DNA of 64,000 nucleotides. It comes from Nematostella vectensis. Lineage: Eukaryota > Cnidaria > Anthozoa > Actiniaria > Edwardsiidae. The position numbers were made by a program, and so were the translations under genes. Location: NCBI RefSeq assembly GCF_932526225.1, contig NC_064048.1, positions 12,035,665-12,099,664 of the forward strand. The letters are read 5' to 3'. The notes under the pieces were generated by a model. The model searched no databases, was not told the DNA's origin, and worked only from the letters and a program-made list of their open reading frames with translations. Positions 22,179 to 35,845 of the stretch are shown piece after piece; position 1 is the first letter of the stretch, and every line of letters starts with the position of its first letter.

Positions 22179-23356
22179 GTGTGTAGACAATTGAAAGCCT
22201 ACAAGAAACACTGACTCCAGACATGCGCAGTGCCATGACGCTGCCCCTTTAATGAGTGGAGAGGGGAGGGATACAAGTTTATTAAAAGTCTATTTGTGAG
22301 ACCAACAAACTGGTTGAAAGAACAAGCGTGTCAATAGTAAAACAATTATTTGATTACAAAACTACTGTAGATTCCTTTGCACCAAGATAATAACACACAT
22401 TATTTTGTTTGTTATTTAGGAGGAACGATACGAGCTCTACGAGACAAATGAGAAGTATTTATTACTCATCTAAATTATACACGTAAATAATAATATTCAA
22501 AAGAACTACTGTAACTAAGTAAGTAACACTCACATGTTTTTAAAATTTTAAATAAGTATACAGTTTCATTCAGATACATCTTGTGGTCACTGTGCCATCT
22601 ACAGGGCCATACCCAAAGCACCTGTGCACCCCATCCAACTAAGGGCATCGGCTGCACAGATGTTCCTGATAAATGGGGCAGGAAAATTTTCCGCGACACC
22701 GTGCTTTCATGGTCCCCCATGATTCCTTGTTGGGTGAAGCCCCTCTAGATGTTGACATGTCAACTTCGCAGTCACATGAAAGAAATGTCTAATAGTGTTT
22801 TGCAGTCAAGTTGGTTTACGATAATTGGTTACAATAGTTGGTTACAATAATTTTGAAAAATTGTTATCATAGCTATGGTCAAATACTGTACATAGAACTG
22901 CAAATAAAAAGACTAAAAAAAATAATAATAAAAATAAAGCAAAACTAAAAGTAAAGCAAAAAACGACAGAGACATTCTGTACACAATAAAAGACAATGCG
23001 CCCGCGTGCGTTACGATGCCACGCCGACATAGCGAGCCCCCAAGGGACCCAAAACGCCCACATAGACCTGTATTTTTTTTCATCCTATATCTCAGCGAGC
23101 TGTGCGTGGCGTAACCGTATTACAGGCCTGGGATCCTGGTTATTGTCCTCCCCATTAATGCGCGGGTTGGAATACCTTGCAAGAGTGTTGTACAGCATAT
23201 TCGCCGGAAATATCGGTGCTTGGGGCCTTCGGGTTCTTTACAGCCTTCCGTAAAAGCCTTGTGCTGCCATACCGATTGGGTAATCCGTATGTATGGTTTC
23301 CGTTTTGTTCTTTAGGCCGGGTTCGATCCCAGGCCAATGGCCTTTTTTTTCTCTAT

Positions 23357-23392
<36 letters not shown>

Positions 23393-23885
23393 GTTCAAGA
23401 TAACGTTTTTTTAGTATTTTTTTTAATACTCATCAAAAAAGTGGTGTGACATAGGTTCGTCTACCTGATCCAGGATACTAAAGATACAGGCTTGATATGC
23501 ATTATATACAGCTAGCAAAATGAGCTTGCTAGCTTTACTGATTATTTGTATTCGATATTTTCCTAGTAAGAGAACAAAAATAAAAAGCAAAGAGTCGAGG
23601 AAGTAAACAAGTTATGTGATCTTTAATGTTTTATTAGGAGGGGTACATTTTGTACAAAGAAGCATACATAGAATATGCTTAAAAGTGCAGTGTGATGAAG
23701 AGCTTTGCAATAGCTCTCCGGCCAGGACACAATGAATTTCAGTCAAATTCTAATGTTGACCTAAGAGCCTTTGGTCCATGTGGAAGACTTAAATTCAAAG
23801 GAAATGCCCACAAACTGTCAATAAACATTCAGTAAAATATCGAATATTATTTTAACAAAGCATTGACAACTATTAAAGTTCAACT
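22179..23885 (+). repeat. Monomer 14 (1707 bp), type C
   Basis: B box 23320-23330; T tract of 30. Type-C states as in monomer 7: C22332, 8-T run, lost G and 7-T AACGTTT run. A private change shortens TATTTTTTTATAATAC to TATTTTTTTTAATAC near 23417-23429. Last unit of the second 7-monomer block. Confidence 0.97.
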
Positions 23886-25066
23886 GTGTGTAGACAATTG
23901 AAAGCCTACAAGAAACACTGACTCCAGACATGCGCAGTGCCATGACGCTGCCCCTTTAATGAGTGGAGAGGGGAGGGATACAAGTTTATTAAAAGTCTAT
24001 TTGTGAGACCAACAAACTGGTTGAAAGAACAAGCGTGTTAATAGTAAAACAATTATTTGATTACAAAACTACTGTAGATTCCTTTGCACCAAGATAATAA
24101 CACACATTATTTTGTTTGTTATTTAGGAGGAACGATACGAGCTCTACGAGACAAATGAGAAGTATTTATTACTCATCTAAATTATACACGTAAATAATAA
24201 TATTCAAAAGAACTACTGTAACTAAGTAAGTAACACTCACATGTTTTTAAAATTTTAAATAAGTATACAGTTTCATTCAGATACATCTTGTGGTCACTGT
24301 GCCATCTACAGGGCCATACCCAAAGCACCTGTGCACCCCATCCAACTAAGGGCATCGGCTGCACAGATGTTCCTGATAAATGGGGCAGGAAAATTTTCCG
24401 CGACACCGTGCTTTCATGGTCCCCCATGATTCCTTGTTGGGTGAAGCCCCTCTAGATGTTGACATGTCAACTTCGCAGTCACATGAAAGAAATGTCTAAT
24501 AGTGTTTTGCAGTCAAGTTGGTTTACGATAATTGGTTACAATAGTTGGTAACAATAATTTTGAATAATTGTTATCATAGCTATGGTCAAATACTGTACAT
24601 AGAACTGCAAATAAAAAGACTAAAAAAAATAATAATAAAAATAAAGCAAAACTAAAAGTAAAGCAAAAAACGACAGAGACATTCTGTACACAATAAAAGA
24701 CAATGCGCCCGCGTGCGTTACGATGCCACGCCGACATAGCGAGCCCCCAAGGGACCCAAAACGCCCACATAGACCTGTATTTTTTTTCATCCTATATCTC
24801 AGCGAGCTGTGCGTGGCGTAACCGTATTACAGGCCTGGGATCCTGGTTATTGTCCTCCCCATTAATTCGCGGGTTGGAATACCTTGCAAGAGTGTTGTAC
24901 AGCATATTCGCCGGAAATATCGGTGCTTGGGGCCTTCGGGTTCTTTACAGCCTTCCGTAAAAGCCTTGTGCTGCCATACCGATTGGGTAATCCGTATGTA
25001 TGGTTTCCGTTTTGTTCTTTAGGCCGGGTTCGATCCCAGGCCAATGGCCTTTTTTTTTCTCTATGG

Positions 25067-25097
<31 letters not shown>

Positions 25098-25590
25098 GTT
25101 CAAGATAACGTTTTTTAGTATTTTTTTATAATACTCATCAAAAAAGTGGTGTGACATAGGTTCGTCTACCTGATCCAGGATACTAAAGATACAGGCTTGA
25201 TATGCATTATATACAGCTAGCAAAATGAGCTTGCTAGCTTTACTGATTATTTGTATTCGATATTTTCCTAGTAAGAGAACAAAAATAAAAAGCAAAGAGT
25301 CGAGGAAGTAAACAAGTTATGTGATCTTTAATGTTTTATTAGGAGGGGTACATTTTGTACAAAGAAGCATACATAGAATATGCTTAAAAGTGCAGTGTGA
25401 TGAAGAGCTTTGCAATAGCTCTCCGGCCAGGACACAATGAATTTCAGTCAAATTCTAATGTTGACCTAAGAGCCTTTGGTCCATGTGGAAGACTTAAATT
25501 CAAAGGAAATGCCCACAAACTGTCAATAAACATTCAGTAAAATATCGAATATTATTTTAACAAAGCATTGACAACTATTAAAGTTCAACT
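23886..25590 (+). repeat. Monomer 15 (1705 bp)
   Basis: B box 25027-25037; T tract of 26 as in monomers 1 and 8, so it probably occupies position 1 of a third, shortened block. Private changes: GGTAACAATAATTTTGAATAA near 24547-24567 (two substitutions, shown in part) and T24867 in ATTAATTCGC. Confidence 0.95.
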
Positions 25591-26770
25591 GTGTGTAGAC
25601 AATTGAAAGCCTACAAGAAACACTGACTCCAGACATGCGCAGTGCCATGACGCTGCCCCTTTAATGAGTGGAGAGGGGAGGGATACAAGTTTATTAAAAG
25701 TCTATTTGTGAGACCAACAAACTGGTTGAAAGAACAAGCGTGTTAATAGTAAAACAATTATTTGATTACAAAACTACTGTAGATTCCTTTGCACCAAGAT
25801 AATAACACACATTATTTTGTTTGTTATTTAGGAGGAACGATACGAGCTCTACGAGACAAATGAGAAGTATTTATTACTCATCTAAATTATACACGTAAAT
25901 AATAATATTCAAAAGAACTACTGTAACTAAGTAAGTAACACTCACATGTTTTTAAAATTTTAAATAAGTATACAGTTTCATTCAGATACATCTTGTGGTC
26001 ACTGTGCCATCTACAGGGCCATACCCAAAGCACCTGTGCACCCCATCCAACTAAGGGCATCGGCTGCACAGATGTTCCTGATAAATGGGGCAGGAAAATT
26101 TTCCGCGACACCGTGCTTTCATGGTCCCCCATGATTCCTTGTTGGGTGAAGCCCCTCTAGATGTTGACATGTCAACTTCGCAGTCACATGAAAGAAATGT
26201 CTAATAGTGTTTTGCAGTCAAGTTGGTTTACGATAATTGGTTACAATAGTTGGTTACAATAATTTTGAAAAATTGTTATCATAGCTATGGTCAAATACTG
26301 TACATAGAACTGCAAATAAAAAGACTAAAAAAAATAATAATAAAAATAAAGCAAAACTAAAAGTAAAGCAAAAAACGACAGAGACATTCTGTACACAATA
26401 AAAGACAATGCGCCCGCGTGCGTTACGATGCCACGCCGACATAGCGAGCCCCCAAGGGACCCAAAACGCCCACATAGACCTGTATTTTTTTTCATCCTAT
26501 ATCTCAGCGAGCTGTGCGTGGCGTAACCGTATTACAGGCCTGGGATCCTGGTTATTGTCCTCCCCATTAATGCGCGGGTTGGAATACCTTGCAAGAGTGT
26601 TGTACAGCATATTCGCCGGAAATATCGGTGCTTGGGGCCTTCGGGTTCTTTACAGCCTTCCGTAAAAGCCTTGTGCTGCCATACCGATTGGGTAATCCGT
26701 ATGTATGGTTTCCGTTTTGTTCTTTAGGCCGGGTTCGATCCCAGGCCAATGGCCTTTTTTTTTCTCTATG

Positions 26771-26803
<33 letters not shown>

Positions 26804-27296
26804 GTTCAAGATAACGTTTTTTAGTATTTTTTTATAATACTCATCAAAAAAGTGGTGTGACATAGGTTCGTCTACCTGATCCAGGATACTAAAGATACAG
26901 GCTTGATATGCATTATATACAGCTAGCAAAATGAGCTTGCTAGCTTTACTGATTATTTGTATTCGATATTTTCCTAGTAAGAGAACAAAAATAAAAAGCA
27001 AAGAGTCGAGGAAGTAAACAAGTTATGTGATCTTTAATGTTTTATTAGGAGGGGTACATTTTGTACAAAGAAGCATACATAGAATATGCTTAAAAGTGCA
27101 GTGTGATGAAGAGCTTTGCAATAGCTATCCGGCCAGGACACAATGAATTTCAGTCAAATTCTAATGTTGACCTAAGAGCCTTTGGTCCATGTGGAAGACT
27201 TAAATTCAAAGGAAATGCCCACAAACTGTCAATAAACATTCAGTAAAATATCGAATATTATTTTAACAAAGCATTGACAACTATTAAAGTTCAACT
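25591..27296 (+). repeat. Monomer 16 (1706 bp)
   Basis: B box 26732-26742; T tract of 28 after ATG (G lost), a combination shared with monomer 36. A27127 (AGCTATCC for AGCTCTCC) is shared with monomer 29 and breaks the small AGAGCT/AGCTCT hairpin. Confidence 0.96.
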
Positions 27297-28475
27297 GTGT
27301 GTAGACAATTGAAAGCCTACAAGAAACACTGACTCCAGACATGCGCAGTGCCATGACGCTGCCCCTTTAATGAGTGGAGAGGGGAGGGATACAAGTTTAT
27401 TAAAAGTCTATTTGTGAGACCAACAAACTGGTTGAAAGAACAAGCGTGTTAATAGTAAAACAATTATTTGATTACAAAACTACTGTAGATTCCTTTGCAC
27501 CAAGATAATAACACACATTATTTTGTTTGTTATTTAGGAGGAACGATACGAGCTCTACGAGACAAATGAGAAGTATTTATTACTCATCTAAATTATACAC
27601 GTAAATAATAATATTCAAAAGAACTACTGTAACTAAGTAAGTAACACTCACATGTTTTTAAAATTTTAAATAAGTATACAGTTTCATTCAGATACATCTT
27701 GTGGTCACTGTGCCATCTACAGGGCCATACCCAAAGCACCTGTGCACCCCATCCAACTAAGGGCATCGGCTGCACAGATGTTCCTGATAAATGGGGCAGG
27801 AAAATTTTCCGCGACACCGTGCTTTCATGGTCCCCCATGATTCCTTGTTGGGTGAAGCCCCTCTAGATGTTGACATGTCAACTTCGCAGTCACATGAAAG
27901 AAATGTCTAATAGTGTTTTGCAGTCAAGTTGGTTTACGATAATTGGTTACAATAGTTGGTTACAATAATTTTGAAAAATTGTTATCATAGCTATGGTCAA
28001 ATACTGTACATAGAACTGCAAATAAAAAGACTAAAAAAAATAATAATAAAAATAAAGCAAAACTAAAAGTAAAGCAAAAAACGACAGAGACATTCTGTAC
28101 ACAATAAAAGACAATGCGCCCGCGTGCGTTACGATGCCACGCCGACATAGCGAGCCCCCAAGGGACCCAAAACGCCCACATAGACCTGTATTTTTTTTCA
28201 TCCTATATCTCAGCGAGCTGTGCGTGGCGTAACCGTATTACAGGCCTGGGATCCTGGTTATTGTCCTCCCCATTAATGCGCGGGTTGGAATACCTTGCAA
28301 GAGTGTTGTACAGCATATTCGCCGGAAATATCGGTGCTTGGGGCCTTCGGGTTCTTTACAGCCTTCCGTAAAAGCCTTGTGCTGCCATACCGATTGGGTA
28401 ATCCGTATGTATGGTTTCCGTTTTGTTCTTTAGGCCGGGTTCGATCCCAGGCCAATGGCCTTTTTTTTTCTCTAT

Positions 28476-28512
<37 letters not shown>

Positions 28513-29005
28513 GTTCAAGATAACGTTTTTTAGTATTTTTTTATAATACTCATCAAAAAAGTGGTGTGACATAGGTTCGTCTACCTGATCCAGGATACTA
28601 AAGATACAGGCTTGATATGCATTATATACAGCTAGCAAAATGAGCTTGCTAGCTTTACTGATTATTTGTATTCGATATTTTCCTAGTAAGAGAACAAAAA
28701 TAAAAAGCAAAGAGTCGAGGAAGTAAACAAGTTATGTGATCTTTAATGTTTTATTAGGAGGGGTACATTTTGTACAAAGAAGCATACATAGAATATGCTT
28801 AAAAGTGCAGTGTGATGAAGAGCTTTGCAATAGCTCTCCGGCCAGGACACAATGAATTTCAGTCAAATTCTAATGTTGACCTAAGAGCCTTTGGTCCATG
28901 TGGAAGACTTAAATTCAAAGGAAATGCCCACAAACTGTCAATAAACATTCAGTAAAATATCGAATATTATTTTAACAAAGCATTGACAACTATTAAAGTT
29001 CAACT
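27297..29005 (+). repeat. Monomer 17 (1709 bp)
   Basis: B box 28438-28448; T tract of 31 after ATG (G lost). No other private state noticed. Confidence 0.96.
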
Positions 29006-30183
29006 GTGTGTAGACAATTGAAAGCCTACAAGAAACACTGACTCCAGACATGCGCAGTGCCATGACGCTGCCCCTTTAATGAGTGGAGAGGGGAGGGATA
29101 CAAGTTTATTAAAAGTCTATTTGTGAGACCAACAAACTGGTTGAAAGAACAAGCGTGTTAATAGTAAAACAATTATTTGATTACAAAACTACTGTAGATT
29201 CCTTTGCACCAAGATAATAACACACATTATTTTGTTTGTTATTTAGGAGGAACGATACGAGCTCTACGAGACAAATGAGAAGTATTTATTACTCATCTAA
29301 GTTATACACGTAAATAATAATATTCAAAAGAACTACTGTAACTAAGTAAGTAACACTCACATGTTTTTAAAATTTTAAATAAGTATACAGTTTCATTCAG
29401 ATACATCTTGTGGTCACTGTGCCATCTACAGGGCCATACCCAAAGCACCTGTGCACCCCATCCAACTAAGGGCATCGGCTGCACAGATGTTCCTGATAAA
29501 TAGGGCAGGAAAATTTACCGCGACACCGTGCTTTCATGGTCCCCCATGATTCCTTGTTGGGTGAAGCCCCTCTAGATGTTGACATGTCAACTTCGCAGTC
29601 ACATGAAAGAAATGTCTAATAGTGTTTTGCAGTCAAGTTGGTTTACGATAATTGGTTACAATAGTTGGTTACAATAATTTTGAAAAATTGTTATCATAGC
29701 TATGGTCAAATACTGTACATAGAACTGCAAATAAAAAGACTAAAAAAATAATAATAAAAATAAAGCAAAACTAAAAGTAAAGCAAAAAACGACAGAGACA
29801 TTCTGTACACAATAAAAGACAATGCGCCCGCGTGCGTTACGATGCCACGCCGACATAGCGAGCCCCCAAGGGACCCAAAACGCCCACATAGACCTGTATT
29901 TTTTTTCATCCTATATCTCAGCGAGCTGTGCGTGGCGTAACCGTATTACAGGCCTGGGATCCTGGTTATTGTCCTCCCCATTAATGCGCGGGTTGGAATA
30001 CCTTGCAAGAGTGTTGTACAGCATATTCGCCGGAAATATCGGTGCTTGGGGCCTTCGGGTTCTTTACAGCCTTCCGTAAAAGCCTTGTGCTGCCATACCG
30101 ATTGGGTAATCCGTATGTATGGTTTCCGTTTTGTTCTTTAGGCCGGGTTCGATCCCAGGCCAATGGCCTTTTTTTTTCTCTAT

Positions 30184-30218
<35 letters not shown>

Positions 30219-30711
30219 GTTCAAGATAACGTTTTTTAGTATTTTTTTATAATACTCATCAAAAAAGTGGTGTGACATAGGTTCGTCTACCTGATCCAGG
30301 ATACTAAAGATACAGGCTTGATATGCATTATATACAGCTAGCAAAATGAGCTTGCTAGCTTTACTGATTATTTGTATTCGATATTTTCCTAGTAAGAGAA
30401 CAAAAATAAAAAGCAAAGAGTCGAGGAAGTAAACAAGTTATGTGATCTTTAATGCTTTATTAGGAGGGGTACATTTTGTACAAAGAAGCATACATAGAAT
30501 ATGCTTAAAAGTGCAGTGTGATGAAGAGCTTTGCAATAGCTCTCCGGCCAGGACACAATGAATTTCAGTCAAATTCTAATGTTGACCTAAGAGCCTTTGG
30601 TCCATGTGGAAGACTTAAATTCAAAGGAAATGCCCACAAACTGTCAATAAACATTCAGTAAAATATCGAATATTATTTTAACAAAGCATTGACAACTATT
30701 AAAGTTCAACT
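29006..30711 (+). repeat. Monomer 18 (1706 bp), type B
   Basis: B box 30146-30156; T tract of 28. Type-B states G29301, A29517 and C30455 with 7 A. Private A near 29503 (AATAGGG for AATGGGG). It sits directly before a type-C-like unit, as monomers 6 and 13 do. Confidence 0.97.
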
Positions 30712-31890
30712 GTGTGTAGACAATTGAAAGCCTACAAGAAACACTGACTCCAGACATGCGCAGTGCCATGACGCTGCCCCTTTAATGAGTGGAGAGGGGA
30801 GGGATACAAGTTTATTAAAAGTCTATTTGTGAGACCAACAAACTGGTTGAAAGAACAAGCGTGTCAATAGTAAAACAATTATTTGATTACAAAACTACTG
30901 TAGATTCCTTTGCACCAAGATAATAACACACATTATTTTGTTTGTTATTTAGGAGGAACGATACGAGCTCTACGAGACAAATGAGAAGTATTTATTACTC
31001 ATCTAAATTATACACGTAAATAATAATATTCAAAATAACTACTGTAACTAAGTAAGTAACACTAACATGTTTTTAAAATTTTAAATAAGTATACAGTTTC
31101 ATTCAGATACATCTTGTGGTCACTGTGCCATCTACAGGGCCATACCCAAAGCACCTGTGCACCCCATCCAACTAAGGGCATCGGCTGCACAGATGTTCCT
31201 GATAAATGGGGCAGGAAAATTTTCCGCGACACCGTGCTTTCATGGTCCCCCATGATTCCTTGTTGGGTGAAGCCCCTCTAGATGTTGACATGTCAACTTC
31301 GCAGTCACATGAAAGAAATGTCTAATAGTGTTTTGCAGTCAAGTTGGTTTACGATAATTGGTTACAATAGTTGGTTACAATAATTTTGAAAAATTGTTAT
31401 CATAGCTATGGTCAAATACTGTACATAGAACTGCAAATAAAAAGACTAAAAAAAATAATAATAAAAATAAAGCAAAACTAAAAGTAAAGCAAAAAACGAC
31501 AGAGACATTCTGTACACAATAAAAGACAATGCGCCCGCGTGCGTTACGATGCCACGCCGACATAGCGAGCCCCCAAGGGACCCAAAACGCCCACATAGAC
31601 CTGTATTTTTTTTCATCCTATATCTCAGCGAGCTGTGCGTGGCGTAACCGTATTACAGGCCTGGGATCCTGGTTATTGTCCTCCCCATTAATGCGCGGGT
31701 TGGAATACCTTGCAAGAGTGTTGTACAGCATATTCGCCGGAAATATCGGTGCTTGGGGCCTTCGGGTTCTTTACAGCCTTCCGTAAAAGCCTTGTGCTGC
31801 CATACCGATTGGGTAATCCGTATGTATGGTTTCCGTTTTGTTCTTTAGGCCGGGTTCGATCCCAGGCCAATGGCCTTTTTTTTTCTCTAT

Positions 31891-31926
<36 letters not shown>

Positions 31927-32419
31927 GTTCAAGATAACGTTTTTTAGTATTTTTTTATAATACTCATCAAAAAAGTGGTGTGACATAGGTTCGTCTACCT
32001 GATCCAGGATACTAAAGATACAGGCTTGATATGCATTATATACAGCTAGCAAAATGAGCTTGCTAGCTTTACTGATTATTTGTATTCGATATTTTCCTAG
32101 TAAGAGAACAAAAATAAAAAGCAAAGAGTCGAGGAAGTAAACAAGTTATGTGATCTTTAATGTTTTATTAGGAGGGGTACATTTTGTACAAAGAAGCATA
32201 CATAGAATATGCTTAAAAGTGCAGTGTGATGAAGAGCTTTGCAATAGCTCTCCGGCCAGGACACAATGAATTTCAGTCAAATTCTAATGTTGACCTAAGA
32301 GCCTTTGGTCCATGTGGAAGACTTAAATTCAAAGGAAATGCCCACAAACTGTCAATAAACATTCAGTAAAATATCGAATATTATTTTAACAAAGCATTGA
32401 CAACTATTAAAGTTCAACT
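30712..32419 (+). repeat. Monomer 19 (1708 bp), hybrid of type C and standard
   Basis: B box 31853-31863; T tract of 29. The 5' part has type-C C30865, but the 3' part has the standard 9-T run, ATGG and 6-T AACGTTT run, so it looks recombinant. Private changes near 31036 (AAAATAACT) and 31064 (ACTAACATG); the second puts a stop in the minus-strand frame. Confidence 0.95.
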
Positions 32420-33598
32420 GTGTGTAGACAATTGAAAGCCTACAAGAAACACTGACTCCAGACATGCGCAGTGCCATGACGCTGCCCCTTTAATGAGTGG
32501 AGAGGGGAGGGATACAAGTTTATTAAAAGTCTATTTGTGAGACCAACAAACTGGTTGAAAGAACAAGCGTGTTAATAGTAAAACAATTATTTGATTACAA
32601 AACTACTGTAGATTCCTTTGCACCAAGATAATAACACACATTATTTTGTTTGTTATTTAGGAGGAACGATACGAGCTCTACGAGACAAATGAGAAGTATT
32701 TATTACTCATCTAAATTATACACGTAAATAATAATATTCAAAAGAACTACTGTAACTAAGTAAGTAACACTCACATGTTTTTAAAATTTTAAATAAGTAT
32801 ACAGTTTCATTCAGATACATCTTGTGGTCACTGTGCCATCTACAGGGCCATACCCAAAGCACCTGTGCACCCCATCCAACTAAGGGCATCGGCTGCACAG
32901 ATGTTCCTGATAAATGGGGCAGGAAAATTTTCCGCGAAACCGTGCTTTCATGGTCCCCCATGATTCCTTGTTGGGTGAAGCCCCTCTAGATGTTGACATG
33001 TCAACTTCGCAGTCACATGAAAGAAATGTCTAATAGTGTTTTGCAGTCAAGTTGGTTTACGATAATTGGTTACAATAGTTGGTTACAATAATTTTGAAAA
33101 ATTGTTATCATAGCTATGGTCAAATACTGTACATAGAACTGCAAATAAAAAGACTAAAAAAAATAATAATAAAAATAAAGCAAAACTAAAAGTAAAGCAA
33201 AAAACGATCGAGACATTCTGTACACAATAAAAGACAATGCGCCCGCGTGCGTTACGATGCCACGCCGACATAGCGAGCCCCCAAGTGACCCAAAACGCTC
33301 ACATAGACCTGTATTTTTTTTCATCCTATATCTCAGCGAGCTGTGCGTGGCGTAACCGTATTACAGGCCTGGGATCCTGGTTATTGTCCTCCCCATTAAT
33401 GCGCGGGTTGGAATACCTTGCAAGAGTGTTGTACAGCATATTCGCCGGAAATATCGGTGCTTGGGGCCTTCGGGTTCTTTACAGCCTTCCGTAAAAGCCT
33501 TGTGCTGCCATACCGATTGGGTAATCCGTATGTATGGTTTCAGTTTTGTTCTTTAGGCCGGGTTCGATCCCAGGCCAATGGCCTTTTTTTTTCTCTAT

Positions 33599-33646
<48 letters not shown>

Positions 33647-34139
33647 GTTCAAGATAACGTTTTTTAGTATTTTTTTATAATACTCATCAAAAAAGTGGTG
33701 TGACATAGGTTCGTCTACCTGATCCAGGATACTAAAGATACAGGCTTGATATGCATTATATACAGCTAGCAAAATGAGCTTGCTAGCTTTACTGATTATT
33801 TGTATTCGATATTTTCCTAGTAAGAGAACAAAAATAAAAAGCAAAGAGTCGAGGAAGTAAACAAGTTATGTGATCTTTAATGTTTTATTAGGAGGGGTAC
33901 ATTTTGTACAAAGAAGCATACATAGAATATGCTTAAAAGTGCAGTGTGATGAAGAGCTTTGCAATAGCTCTCCGGCAAGGAAACAATGAATTTCAGTCAA
34001 ATTCTAATGTTGACCTAAGAGCCTTTGGTCCATGTGGAAGACTTAAATTCAAAGGAAATGCCCACAAACTGTCAATAAACATTCAGTAAAATATCGAATA
34101 TTATTTTAACAAAGCATTGACAACTATTAAAGTTCAACT
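32420..34139 (+). repeat. Monomer 20 (1720 bp), diverged, longest T tract
   Basis: B box 33561-33571, still intact; T tract of 41 (33601-33641), the longest in the window. Several private substitutions: GCGAAACC near 32935, ACGATCGAG near 33206, AAGTGACC near 33285, ACGCTCAC near 33297, TTTCAGTTTTG near 33541, and CCGGCAAGGAAACAATG near 33974-33986. Confidence 0.96.
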
Positions 34140-35317
34140 GTGTGTAGACAATTGAAAGCCTACAAGAAACACTGACTCCAGACATGCGCAGTGCCATGAC
34201 GCTGCCCCTTTAATGAATGGAGAGGGGAGGGATACAAGTTTATTAAAAGTCTATTTGTGAGACCAACAAACTGGTTGAAAGAACAAGCGTGTTAATAGTA
34301 AAACAATTATTTGATTACAAAACTACTGTAGATTCCTTTGCACCAAGATAATAACACACATTATTTTGTTTGTTATTTAGGAGGAACGATACGAGCTCTA
34401 CGAGACAAATGAGAAGTATTTATTACTCATCTAAATTATACACGTAAATAATAATATTCAAAAGAACTACTGTAACTAAGTAAGTAACACTCACATGTTT
34501 TTAAAATTTTAAATAAGTATACAGTTTCATTCAGATACATCTTGTGGTCACTGTGCCATCTACAGGGCCATACCCAAAGCACCTGTGCACCCCATCCAAC
34601 TAAGGGCATCGGCTGCACAGATGTTCCTGATAAATGGGGCAGGAAAATTTTCCGCGACACCGTGCTTTCATGGTCCCCCATGATTCCTTGTTGGGTGAAG
34701 CCCCTCTAGATGTTGACATGTCAACTTCGCAGTCACATGAAAGAAATGTCTAATAGTGTTTTGCAGTCAAGTTGGTTTACGATAATTGGTTACAATAGTT
34801 GGTTACAATAATTTTGAAAAATTGTTATCATAGCTATGGTCAAATACTGTACATAGAACTGCAAATAAAAAGACTAAAAAAATAATAATAAAAATAAAGC
34901 AAAACTAAAAGTAAAGCAAAAAACGACAGAGACATTCTGTACACAATAAAAGACAATGCGCCCGCGTGCGTTACGATGCCACGCCGACATAGCGAGCCCC
35001 CAAGGGACCCAAAACGCCCACATAGACCTGTATTTTTTTTCATCCTATATCTCAGCGAGCTGTGCGTGGCGTAACCGTATTACAGGCCTGGGATCCTGGT
35101 TATTGTCCTCCCCATTAATGCGCGGGTTGGAATACCTTGCAAGAGTGTTGTACAGCATATTCGCCGGAAATATCGGTGCTTGGGGCCTTCGGGTTCTTTA
35201 CAGCCTTCCGTAAAAGCCTTGTGCTGCCATACCGATTGGGTAATCCGTATGTATGGTTTCCGTTTTGTTCTTTAGGCCGGGTTCGATCCCAGGCCAATGG
35301 CCTTTTTTTTTCTCTAT

Positions 35318-35352
<35 letters not shown>

Positions 35353-35845
35353 GTTCAAGATAACGTTTTTTAGTATTTTTTTATAATACTCATCAAAAAA
35401 GTGGTGTGACATAGGTTCGTCTACCTGATCCAGGATACTAAAGATACAGGCTTGATATGCATTATATACAGCTAGCAAAATGAGCTTGCTAGCTTTACTG
35501 ATTATTTGTATTCGATATTTTCCTAGTAAGAGAACAAAAATAAAAAGCAAAGAGTCGAGGAAGTAAACAAGTTATGTGATCTTTAATGTTTTATTAGGAG
35601 GGGTACATTTTGTACAAAGAAGCATACATAGAATATGCTTAAAAGTGCAGTGTGATGAAGAGCTTTGCAATAGCTCTCCGGCCAGGACACAATGAATTTC
35701 AGTCAAATTCTAATGTTGACCTAAGAGCCTTTGGTCCATGTGGAAGACTTAAATTCAAAGGAAATGCCCACAAACTGTCAATAAACATTCAGTAAAATAT
35801 CGAATATTATTTTAACAAAGCATTGACAACTATTAAAGTTCAACT
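34140..35845 (+). repeat. Monomer 21 (1706 bp)
   Basis: B box 35280-35290; T tract of 28; 7 A in the A-rich tract. Private A34217 (TAATGAATGG). Confidence 0.96.

Larger units (their letters stand above)
11943..23885. repeat. Higher-order block, copy 2 (monomers 8-14)
   Basis: Repeats the variant order of monomers 1-7 at an offset of 11,942-11,945 bp. T-tract lengths run 26-30-27-28-28-28-30. Few private changes separate the copies (T13043, T19120, a lost G in monomer 13, a small change in monomer 14), so the duplication is recent relative to monomer divergence. Confidence 0.92.
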
